From Caryophanales bacterium UBA4365 (lineage in GTDB: Bacteria > Bacillota_I > Bacilli_A > RFN20 > CAG-826), in the NCBI GenBank assembly GCA_002393905.1, contig DGSJ01000040.1, positions 1 through 10,434 on the forward strand: 10,434 bases of DNA, read 5' to 3'. The first letter of the stretch is position 1. Each line of letters opens with the position of its first letter. The notes below the pieces were generated by a model. The model saw only the letters and a program-made list of their open reading frames with translations. It ran no database searches and was not told the DNA's origin. A program made the translations under genes and the position numbers. This document shows, in pieces, positions 1 through 6,671 of this stretch.

Positions 1-25
1 GACCTCTTAAGAGGTCTTTTATTTT
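1..25 (+). terminator. Intrinsic terminator of an upstream gene
   Basis: A perfect 16-base palindrome (GACCTCTTAAGAGGTC, 1-16) forms a 6-bp stem with a TTAA loop and is followed directly by TTTTATTTT. The T tract is on the right, so it ends transcription coming from the left, from a gene outside the window. In many Bacillota rpmA precedes obg, but that gene is not visible here. Confidence 0.8.
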
Positions 26-37
26 ACCTATTTCTAT

Positions 38-61
38 AAGACCACAAAATAGTGGTCTTTT
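38..61 (+). terminator. Second tandem intrinsic terminator
   Basis: AAGACCAC (38-45) pairs with GTGGTCTT (52-59) around a six-base AAAATA loop, and a T run continues to 61. It lies 13 bases beyond the first terminator and has the same orientation. The pair should insulate obg from upstream transcription. Confidence 0.75.
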
Positions 62-76
62 ATCTTTGTTTACGTG

Positions 77-82
77 TATAAT
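77..82 (+). promoter_or_regulatory. Consensus -10 box of obg
   Basis: TATAAT at 77-82 is a perfect -10 hexamer. No good -35 is visible, because the -35 spacing falls in the tail of the second terminator. A start site about seven bases downstream would lie at about 89-90, next to the ATG at 91. There is no Shine-Dalgarno-like sequence between the box and the ATG, so the obg mRNA may be leaderless or nearly so. Confidence 0.6.
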
Positions 83-90
83 GTGAGCAT

Positions 91-1362
91 ATGTTTATTG
101 ACCGAGTAGTTGTTGAAGTTCGATCTGGAAAAGGCGGAGATGGCATGATTGCCTTCCTTCACGAAAAATACGTCGCTAAAGGCGGACCAAGTGGAGGAAA
201 CGGTGGTCGTGGTGCTTCGATTATTTTCCGTGCGAACAAATCAATTAACACTCTTTTTAATTTCCGTCACTCGAAAGTCATTATTGGTCAAGATGGTGGA
301 AAAGGTTTAACAAAGAACAAATACGGTCGTGGCGCTGATGACGTTTATGTTGATGTTCCAGTCGGAACTGTTGTCTATTTAGAAAAAGATCACGAATTCG
401 TTTGTGATTTATCACAAGATGGTCAAGAAGTCGTTGTCGCCAAAGGTGGTCGAGGCGGAAGAGGTAATGCTGCATTTAAATCAGATAAGAACCGTGTTCC
501 TCGTATTGCTGAAAATGGTCTACCAGGTGAAACCAAACGACTCATCCTTGAATTAAAATTATTAGCTGATGTCGGCTTAGTTGGATTACCAAACGCTGGT
601 AAATCAACACTTTTAAGTGTTGTTAGTAACGCAAATCCAGAGATTGCTGATTATCCATTCACAACTGTCGCTCCAAATTTAGGTGTTGTTAATGTTTCGA
701 AATATGAAACTTTTGTTATGGCTGATCTTCCAGGATTAATTGAAGGTGCTCACCTTGGCAAAGGATTAGGCTTAACATTTTTAAGACATCTTGAAAGATG
801 TCGAGTCATCGTTCACTTGGTTTCAATGACGGATGAAGACCCATACGCTTCCTTTAGTCAAATTCAAACCGAACTTAAAGAATACGGCATGGGTTTAGAA
901 AAGCGTCCACTAATCATTGTAGCGAGCAAGATGGATGAAGAAGGCGCTGAGGATAAACTCAAGGAGTTTAAGAAGAAAGTTAAACAAGATGTCATCGCTT
1001 TATCATCTTTAACCCATGAAGGCGTCGATGAACTCATTAATAAATGTCATGAACTCATCTCGAAAACTGATCCATTCCCATTAATGGGAACAGAAGAAAA
1101 AGTCGCGACCAGAGTTTATAATGCCTATAAAGATCAAAAACCAATCTTTGAGGTTGTTAAAGAAAAAGATCATGTCTTCAGACTTGTTGGAGAATCGATT
1201 GAAAGAACTTATTCCTTAATTAATATCTCCACGGATGAAGGCATGATGCGTTTAATTAATTATTTAAGAAAGATCGAAGTTGAAGAAGCTTTAAAAGAAG
1301 CTGGAGCAGAAGATGGAGATTCTGTCTTCCTATGTGACTTTGAGTTTGAGTATCTCGAATAA
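91..1362 (+). CDS. obg: Obg/CgtA GTPase (50S ribosome assembly)
   Basis: Obg is an essential cytosolic GTPase that binds the 50S subunit and links ribosome assembly to (p)ppGpp and stress; this is family knowledge. At 423 aa it has usual length and the complete three-domain plan. The glycine-rich Obg fold spans about 1-158 (GKGGDG at 13-18, KGGRGGRGN near 118-126). The G domain spans about 159-330, with Walker A GLPNAGKST at 165-173, switch region TT at 191-192 and DLPGLIEGA at 212-220. The G4 motif reads SKMD (279-282) instead of NKxD. G5 is SSLTHEG (305-311). The C-terminal OCT domain (about 338-423) ends in the typical EAGAEDGDSVFLCDFEFEYLE-like tail. The ATG follows a consensus -10 box but has no Shine-Dalgarno. 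The stop overlaps the nadE start by one base, so the two are very likely co-transcribed and translationally coupled. Confidence 0.97.
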   Translation: MFIDRVVVEVRSGKGGDGMIAFLHEKYVAKGGPSGGNGGRGASIIFRANKSINTLFNFRHSKVIIGQDGGKGLTKNKYGRGADDVYVDVPVGTVVYLEKDHEFVCDLSQDGQEVVVAKGGRGGRGNAAFKSDKNRVPRIAENGLPGETKRLILELKLLADVGLVGLPNAGKSTLLSVVSNANPEIADYPFTTVAPNLGVVNVSKYETFVMADLPGLIEGAHLGKGLGLTFLRHLERCRVIVHLVSMTDEDPYASFSQIQTELKEYGMGLEKRPLIIVASKMDEEGAEDKLKEFKKKVKQDVIALSSLTHEGVDELINKCHELISKTDPFPLMGTEEKVATRVYNAYKDQKPIFEVVKEKDHVFRLVGESIERTYSLINISTDEGMMRLINYLRKIEVEEALKEAGAEDGDSVFLCDFEFEYLE

Positions 1363-2093
1363 TGGAAAACTTACAAGCTTATTTATTAGAAATCGAATCC
1401 TTTTTGAAGGATTATTTAGCAAAATCCGGCTGTAAAGCCTATGTTTTAGGTTTAAGTGGCGGAGTTGACTCTTCCTTAGTCGCCTCGATTGCTCGCCATG
1501 CCGTCGGTAAAGATAAACTCTTTTGTTATGCAATTGATATTGAATCAAATCCAAAAGATATTGAAGACGCAAAAAGAGTTGCTAAAGAACTCGATGTGAA
1601 TTTAGATGTTATCTCCTTAACAAAAACTTATGAGTCTTATTTAAAAGAACTTTATGGAGACAACTTCATCCGCTTATCTAAATCTAATTTAAAAGTACGC
1701 ATGCGTATGTGCGCCCTATTTGCGTATGCCCAAGAAAAGAGTGGTTTAGTCTTAGGAACAGATAACTGGGATGAGCGTTATGTCGGCTACTTTACCAAGT
1801 ACGGTGATGGGGCCGCTGATGTGCTCCCAATTGTCCATTTAACAAAAAAAGAAGTTCGCGAAGCTTCTAAACTTTATGGATTAAGTGAAGAACTCTATAA
1901 TCGCACTCCTTCTGCGGGTTTATTTGAAGGTCAAACTGATGAATCTGAAATGGGAATTTCTTACGAAGATTTAGATAATTACCTTTTAGGTAAACAAATC
2001 AATGAAGATGCTAAAAAGCGGATCGAACACCTTCATAAAATTAGTGAACATAAACGTGTCGAAATCCCAACTCCAAAACCTCCAAAAAGATAG
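1362..2093 (+). CDS. nadE: NH3-dependent NAD+ synthetase
   Basis: NadE catalyses the last step of NAD synthesis, ATP-dependent amidation of deamido-NAD in the cytosol. The PP-loop SGGVDSS is at residues 32-38. The family block GTDNWDERYVGYFTKYGDG is at 132-150, followed by D153 and PI at 156-157. The late block PSAGLFEGQTDESEMG is at 183-198, followed by Y201 and the LD pair at 204-205. At 243 aa it matches the short ammonia-dependent class, and there is no glutaminase domain, so it should use free ammonia. The ATG shares its A with the last base of the obg TAA (TAATG), a typical reinitiation junction, and no separate promoter is seen. The gene ends before a strong terminator. The pairing with obg is also seen in mycoplasmas, from memory. 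The C-terminus is rich in Lys and Pro. Confidence 0.97.
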   Translation: MENLQAYLLEIESFLKDYLAKSGCKAYVLGLSGGVDSSLVASIARHAVGKDKLFCYAIDIESNPKDIEDAKRVAKELDVNLDVISLTKTYESYLKELYGDNFIRLSKSNLKVRMRMCALFAYAQEKSGLVLGTDNWDERYVGYFTKYGDGAADVLPIVHLTKKEVREASKLYGLSEELYNRTPSAGLFEGQTDESEMGISYEDLDNYLLGKQINEDAKKRIEHLHKISEHKRVEIPTPKPPKR

Positions 2094-2124
2094 TTAACTC
2101 TCAAAAATATTTTGATAAATTTTG

Positions 2125-2154
2125 AAAAAAAGTGGCAAAAATGTCACTTTTTTT
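2125..2154 (+). terminator. Intrinsic terminator of obg-nadE
   Basis: Seven A, GTGGC, a six-base loop AAAAAT, GTCAC, then seven T form a 12-bp stem with one G-U pair. The A and T flanks make it symmetrical, so it could work from either side, but no gene converges from the right. It begins 31 bases after the nadE stop. Confidence 0.9.
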
Positions 2155-2163
2155 CGAATTAAG

Positions 2164-2169
2164 TATAGT
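2164..2169 (+). promoter_or_regulatory. Likely -10 box of ruvAB
   Basis: TATAGT lies 10 bases beyond the nadE terminator T run and matches TATAAT at five of six positions. A weak TGTCAC (2142-2147), inside the terminator stem, could be the -35. The start site would be near 2176. The ruvA ribosome binding region GGAAAGTAGG (2184-2193) ends eight bases before the ATG. No LexA-type operator was recognised. Confidence 0.45.
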
Positions 2170-2201
2170 AGAGAGAAATAACGGGAAAGTAGGTACAAAT
2201 T

Positions 2202-2777
2202 ATGTTTGATTACTTTAACGGACAAGTGACACAAATCCGCCCGCATTCAATCGTGCTCGAAACCAATTCCATCGGGTATCGAATAGCTGTGTCTAAACCT
2301 TACCAATTCCACGTTGGTGATGAGGTGAAAGTTTATGTGGAAGATCTTTTAAGAGAAGACGGTTTTTATCTAGTTGGATTTCTTTCGGTGGAGGAACGCG
2401 AGATTTATCTAGGATTAAATACGGTCAACGGAATTGGACCAAAAACCGCTCTTAAAATCCTTGGTGAATGTGATTATCAGGAACTAAAAAAAGCGATTGA
2501 ATCGAACAATCTCTTCTTTTTAAGAAGTATTAAGCACATCGGAATAAAAGCCTCCGCCCAGATTCTTCTCGACTTACGTGGTTTCTTTGATTTAAACCAA
2601 AACATCAATGTGAACCAGTATGAAGAAGTACAGGCCGCACTTCGCTCATTAGGCTATAAAAACCGCGACATTATCAATACTTTGTCGTCAATTAATATTC
2701 CTGATGCAACTAACGAAGAGATTATCAAAGAAGCTTTAAGGAGGATGAGAACTTATGCGCACCAAGGTCGAAAGTAA
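2202..2777 (+). CDS. ruvA: Holliday junction branch migration protein RuvA
   Basis: RuvA binds four-way DNA junctions as a tetramer and loads RuvB rings on opposite arms; this is family knowledge. The 191-aa product has the full plan. The N-terminal OB-fold spans about 1-62 (MFDYFNGQV start, NSIGYRIAV at 22-30). A helix-hairpin-helix domain spans about 65-140, with motifs NGIGPKTALKIL at 76-87 and KHIGIKASAQILLDL at 111-125. A C-terminal RuvB-contact domain spans about 140-190 (EVQAALRSLGYKNRDI). The second hairpin is less canonical, with KASAQ where most homologues have KTAER. The ATG is preceded by GGAAAGTAGG. The last 23 bases overlap ruvB, whose ribosome binding site lies inside this gene, so the two are an operon. 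RuvC is not in the window. Confidence 0.95.
   Translation: MFDYFNGQVTQIRPHSIVLETNSIGYRIAVSKPYQFHVGDEVKVYVEDLLREDGFYLVGFLSVEEREIYLGLNTVNGIGPKTALKILGECDYQELKKAIESNNLFFLRSIKHIGIKASAQILLDLRGFFDLNQNINVNQYEEVQAALRSLGYKNRDIINTLSSINIPDATNEEIIKEALRRMRTYAHQGRK
2738..2744 (+). promoter_or_regulatory. Strong ribosome binding site of ruvB inside ruvA
   Basis: AAGGAGG is a near-perfect anti-16S match, placed 10 bases before the ruvB ATG and fully inside the ruvA reading frame. It is the strongest Shine-Dalgarno in the window and decides the ruvB start at 2755. Confidence 0.85.
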
Positions 2778-3753
2778 AGAAGAACAATTGGCAGAAATAA
2801 CTCTTCGTCCACGTTCATTTGAGGAGTTTTTTGGTCAATCTTCTCTTATAGAGAACTTAAAAGTCTATATTCAAGCCACCAAGAAAAGAAAAGAAGCGTT
2901 AGACCACGTCTTAGCTTATGGGCCAAGCGGATTGGGAAAAACAACTTTGGCGCATGTTATCGCAAATGAATTACATCAGAAGATAACATGCGTGAACGGT
3001 CCAACAATTGAAAAGATTGGTGATATGGCCTCCATTCTTTCGAGTTTAGAACCGGGAGAAATCCTCTTTATTGATGAGATTCATCGGATTCCAAAAGTGG
3101 TGGAAGAATTCCTTTATAGTGCCATGGAAGATTTTAGGATTAACCTCGTTGTTTCGCATGAAAAAGACTCGGAAAATTTATCGATTGATTTACCTCCATT
3201 TACGGTTGTTGGAGCAACGACAAAAATTAGTAGTTTATCTTGGCCAATTCGACAGCGTTTTGGGATCCATTTAAAGTTTGATTTCTACAAAGTAGAAGAA
3301 CTTGAACAAATCGTGATTCGTTCCGCCCAAGTTTTAGGTGACAAAATTGATCCAAAAGCAGCCAACGAAATTGCCATCCGGTCACGAGGTACTCCACGTA
3401 TCGCGAATCGTTTGCTTAGACGTGTTCGAGATTTCTATACTTGTTCGAAGCAAAAATCCATCTCTGAAAAGCTCACAATTGACTCTTTAAAACGGATTAA
3501 TGTTGACCAAATTGGATTAGATGAATTAGATATCGAATATCTTTCACAAATGATCAATCGTTTCCATTCTAAACCAGTCGGGTTAGACACTTTAGCCTCT
3601 TCGTTTGGTGAAGATCCTGGAACTCTCGAGGAAGTTTGTGAACCATATTTAATCTCAATCGGTTTTATTAACCGAACACCTCGTGGAAGAGAAATCACTG
3701 AAAAAGGAAAAACTTATTTTTTGAAATATCATAAAGATCACATCGAGGATTAA
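2755..3753 (+). CDS. ruvB: Holliday junction helicase RuvB
   Basis: RuvB is the hexameric AAA+ motor that pumps DNA through RuvA-bound Holliday junctions. At 332 aa it is a normal family length. The N-terminal LRPRSFEEFFGQ (17-28) is the family signature. Walker A is GPSGLGKT (56-63), with Ser where most RuvB proteins have Pro. Walker B is LFIDEIHR (104-111) and sensor 1 is GATT (153-156). PIRQRFG (164-170) holds the expected arginine-finger region. Sensor 2 is RGTPRIANRLLRR (211-223). The winged-helix DNA-binding domain spans about 257-332, with PVGLDTLA, EEVCEPYL and RTPRGR intact. It starts within ruvA behind AAGGAGG and overlaps it by 23 bases, so stoichiometric coupled expression is likely. 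No clear terminator follows. Confidence 0.97.
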   Translation: MRTKVESKEEQLAEITLRPRSFEEFFGQSSLIENLKVYIQATKKRKEALDHVLAYGPSGLGKTTLAHVIANELHQKITCVNGPTIEKIGDMASILSSLEPGEILFIDEIHRIPKVVEEFLYSAMEDFRINLVVSHEKDSENLSIDLPPFTVVGATTKISSLSWPIRQRFGIHLKFDFYKVEELEQIVIRSAQVLGDKIDPKAANEIAIRSRGTPRIANRLLRRVRDFYTCSKQKSISEKLTIDSLKRINVDQIGLDELDIEYLSQMINRFHSKPVGLDTLASSFGEDPGTLEEVCEPYLISIGFINRTPRGREITEKGKTYFLKYHKDHIED

Positions 3754-3945
3754 ATTTAATCGATTTTATCGTGATTTTTATATTTATCCTATATTGGAGA
3801 TTTTTCAATATTTGAAAATTTAGGTAATACTTCTTTAATAAGGTTTTCGATTTCTTCCTTGCTATAGCAAAAGGTTAGTAGTATTCTTTAAAAGCAAACT
3901 TAATTTTTAATTAAGGCTTAGAAAACAGTAGAAAGAGAACATATT
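3754..3945. other. ruvB-secDF intergenic region, 192 bases
   Basis: This is the longest gene-free stretch. It holds no complete gene that I can support. There are three small symmetric elements: TTTTCAA/TTGAAAA arms around TAT (3802-3818), a perfect 12-base palindrome TTGCTATAGCAA (3859-3870), and CTTAATT/AATTAAG arms around TTT (3899-3915). None has a T tract, so no good ruvB terminator is visible; the weak CGAT-TTT-ATCG fold just after ruvB is the only candidate. On the - strand a start-less open frame (3789-3887) reads like protein and may be a gene remnant. The secDF ribosome binding site is weak (AGAAAGAGAA, 3930-3939). Confidence 0.6.
3812..3839 (+). promoter_or_regulatory. Candidate secDF promoter
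   Basis: TTGAAA (3812-3817) and TTTAAT (3834-3839) each match the sigma-A consensus at five of six positions, with a 16-base spacer. Transcription would begin near 3846 and give a leader of about 100 bases containing the TTGCTATAGCAA palindrome. In DNA this AT-rich such a match can arise by chance, so the call is tentative. Confidence 0.35.
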
Positions 3946-6633
3946 ATGCGTCGTTTAATTGCTTATATCTCGATGGTTATCGCCATCTTAATCGGTGTTG
4001 GCGTATCTTTTGCCCCAACATTTGTCAAAATGAAAGAAGGCCGTGAATTTGCTTCCGGTCGTGAAATTGTCTTTACCCTTAAAGATAAAGAAAATGCTGA
4101 AGATCCAGTTCCAGCTGATGCCGCACAAAAAGTTGCTGACATCATGAAAGAACGTTTGGATTTAATGAATGTCGAAGATTACTCCGTCAAAATCGGAACT
4201 AACGAAGACGATCCAAGCCAAGTTTATGCTGATACAATCTCTGTTTCTTTCTCAACCCAAGACGACACTTTATTTAACTATGTTTCTCGTTTACTCGAAT
4301 TCTCTGGAAAGGATTATTCCTTAAGAGGAAATCTTGACGAAGCCTTTGCTGAAAACGTCTTTAAAGACGTTGAAGCTTATATTTGGCGTGATTCTGGTAC
4401 AATCCCATACGTTATTTTCCCTGTTTCTGATCCTGACGCTGTGAAAACTTTCTTAAAGGTTGTTAGCGGTGAAGACGAAGAAGAAGGTGGAGAAAAGAAC
4501 GCTCTTCCACTTGTTCGCCACTATGCTGATACCGAAGAAGGTGAAGGCGAAGGAGAACAAACCACTCCTGATGTTTTCCTTGTTGGAAACTGGGGTGATG
4601 ATGACTCCATCGAAAAAGCCGCTGAAAACCCATACTCAGCTGGAAAAATTATTTGTTCTTGGAACCACGAAAACATTTGGAATCCAGATTCTAAAGAAGC
4701 CGAAACCGAATTACGTTTCCTTTGCGGAAGCGCAAATGAACAAGGCCAATACGATTTAACTGCTCTTAAGAAAGCCAACCAACAAGCTTCATTCCTTTTA
4801 GGAATGTTTAATGCTAAAGAATATGAAGTCGAAGTGACTAACAAGTTCAAAGATGTTAGTGCTGATGGAAATATTCAATATAACTACTTAACAGTTCCAG
4901 CATCTTATGAACAACTTATTTCCTTTAAAGGAAATGATGCTAAGTTAGCCTTCTCTGCAACTTTAAAAGCAACATTAATTGGTATTGTGATTGTTTCACT
5001 CTTGCTCGCAATGTTCTTCCGTTTACAATCTTTAGCCGCAATTTCGACAACTCTTTTAAGCTTATTCTTAACATTCCTCTTATTCTTCGCTATGACACCA
5101 ACATTTAACGTTGCTGCTATTGTCGGAGGCATTATTGTGACACTTCTATCCATCTTTGGTGAAGTCATCTACATGCATCGTTTCCGTGACGAAGTTTATA
5201 AAGGACGTAGCTTAAAGAAAGCTAACACCGAAGCCTTCAGACGCTCCAACTTAATCGTTTTAGATGGTTCTGTGATTGTTGCCGCTAGCGGATTACTCTT
5301 CTACCTCCTTGGAGGTGAAGCCCTCAAATCATTTGGTGTAATTGCCTTCTTTGGCTCCATTATTTCTCTTATTATGTTCCACGTTGTCTACCGTATCCTC
5401 AACTGGTTACTTGCTAACACAACTGGATTACAAAATAAATATGGTTGTTTCAACATTGATGAAAGCAAGGTTCCAAACATTGCTCTTGATGAAAAACCAA
5501 GTTATGAAAGCCCATATGAAAAGACTGACTTTACTAAGAAACGCAAAGTCTTTGGTATTGCCGGTGGTGTTCTTTTAGCCGCTTCCTTAGCTGGTATTAT
5601 CACCTTTGGTGTCTTAAACGGTTCACCAATCAATACTAAAAAAGCTTCCAACGACCACTCTGTCATTTACACATCTGTGCAAGTTGATAGTGATCGACTC
5701 AATACAACTCTCTTTGGAGATGAAATCTTATCTAAGATTACCATTGATGGCAAAGCCATCGATGTGAAATCAGTTGATATCACTCTTCAAGAAACAAAGA
5801 GCTATGATCTTGATGAAAAGATGGAAAAGACAACATATTGTTATGTTGCGAAGTTCGATTCCGTCTTATCTAACAAGAACGTTCAATATAAGATTGGAGA
5901 TGCCACAAACGATGCTGATACAGTCCAACTCGCTGTGGAAGAGCTTGTCAGAAACTACGAAGTTGTCACTCCAGAATCTGTTGTTACTGAAGTTCGTCGT
6001 ACTGGTGAAACAGTTTCTACTCCAAACCAAGGTGAAATTGCTTTAGCAACAGGCATTACACTTGCTGTGGCAGCCTTATATTGTGCCTTCCGTTACCGTG
6101 TGTCCCGTGCTTGTAGCGTACTTGTAGTAAGCGCTGGTGTCACAACTGTGACCTATGGATTACTCGCTTTAACTCGTTTAGCTACTTCACCAGTCAGCGC
6201 CATCTTACTTCCAATTGTCGCTGTTTCATCCTTATTAACGATGCTCTTCTACTTAAGTAGAGAGAAAGAACTCGACAAAGAAGAGAAAGCCCATGATACT
6301 GAAAAGAGAAGTGCGCTCATCGCTCGCGCTGTGAGCTTAAGTGCTCTACCAATCTTCACCTTCTCTCTTGTTGGTGGATATCTGGCGATTAACTTCTTTG
6401 GTTTTGGACCAGTTGAGTTAACAATTCTCTTTGGAGCAGTAATTGTCGGAACAATCCTCACTGTCCTATCAGTCTTAACGATTATGGGACCTCTTGCTGG
6501 ATTCTTCGACCGCTTATTCTCGAAGGTTCATCTTCCAAAGATCTTCCGTCGTAATAAAGAAAACAAACAACGTTCACTTAAACCAAAAACCAGTGAACCA
6601 CAAGAAACAATCTTTATTGGTATTAACGACTAA
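3946..6633 (+). CDS. secDF: Fused, divergent protein translocase subunit SecDF
   Basis: SecDF assists Sec export from the outer membrane face and is thought to use the proton motive force. The 895-aa product has the fused 12-helix plan. TM1 is at about 7-26, a large extracellular P1 region at 28-330, and TM2-TM6 between about 337 and 487. TM7 is at about 535-557, a second extracellular domain at about 565-690, and TM8-TM12 between about 698 and 848. The SecD landmarks RFRDEVYKG (412-420) after TM4 and LD at 439-440 before TM5 are recognisable. The known TM4 motif (VDANV) reads IFGEV (403-407), and the TM10 motif (NDTVVVFDRIRE) reads SLLTMLFYLSRE (762-773), so both relay aspartates seem lost, while an Arg (R794) remains in TM11. 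P1 carries an acidic insert (176-204). yajC is not adjacent. Family assignment is firm; transport mechanism is uncertain. Confidence 0.85.
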   Translation: MRRLIAYISMVIAILIGVGVSFAPTFVKMKEGREFASGREIVFTLKDKENAEDPVPADAAQKVADIMKERLDLMNVEDYSVKIGTNEDDPSQVYADTISVSFSTQDDTLFNYVSRLLEFSGKDYSLRGNLDEAFAENVFKDVEAYIWRDSGTIPYVIFPVSDPDAVKTFLKVVSGEDEEEGGEKNALPLVRHYADTEEGEGEGEQTTPDVFLVGNWGDDDSIEKAAENPYSAGKIICSWNHENIWNPDSKEAETELRFLCGSANEQGQYDLTALKKANQQASFLLGMFNAKEYEVEVTNKFKDVSADGNIQYNYLTVPASYEQLISFKGNDAKLAFSATLKATLIGIVIVSLLLAMFFRLQSLAAISTTLLSLFLTFLLFFAMTPTFNVAAIVGGIIVTLLSIFGEVIYMHRFRDEVYKGRSLKKANTEAFRRSNLIVLDGSVIVAASGLLFYLLGGEALKSFGVIAFFGSIISLIMFHVVYRILNWLLANTTGLQNKYGCFNIDESKVPNIALDEKPSYESPYEKTDFTKKRKVFGIAGGVLLAASLAGIITFGVLNGSPINTKKASNDHSVIYTSVQVDSDRLNTTLFGDEILSKITIDGKAIDVKSVDITLQETKSYDLDEKMEKTTYCYVAKFDSVLSNKNVQYKIGDATNDADTVQLAVEELVRNYEVVTPESVVTEVRRTGETVSTPNQGEIALATGITLAVAALYCAFRYRVSRACSVLVVSAGVTTVTYGLLALTRLATSPVSAILLPIVAVSSLLTMLFYLSREKELDKEEKAHDTEKRSALIARAVSLSALPIFTFSLVGGYLAINFFGFGPVELTILFGAVIVGTILTVLSVLTIMGPLAGFFDRLFSKVHLPKIFRRNKENKQRSLKPKTSEPQETIFIGIND

Positions 6634-6641
6634 TTTTAAAT

Positions 6642-6667
6642 GGGCTATTTAAATAGCCCTTTTATTT
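6642..6667 (+). terminator. Intrinsic terminator of secDF, next to the recJ start
   Basis: An 18-base perfect palindrome (GGGCTATTTAAATAGCCC, 6642-6659) is followed by TTTTATTT. It lies eight bases after the secDF stop and its T tract ends four bases before the recJ ATG. As a terminator it leaves almost no room for a recJ leader. Confidence 0.85.
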
Positions 6668-6671
6668 ACCT

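Noticed and set aside
281..475. Open frame on the - strand inside obg
   Set aside because: It is fully within obg, rich in His, Arg and Leu as antisense frames are, and has no ribosome binding site.
3802..3818. TTTTCAA-TAT-TTGAAAA hairpin as ruvB terminator
   Set aside because: The stem is AT-rich and is not followed by a clear T tract; it is also nearly 50 bases after the stop.
4521..4850. 109-codon open frame on the - strand inside secDF, and several other frames inside secDF
   Set aside because: They lie entirely within a well-supported membrane protein gene and have no recognisable domain or start signal.
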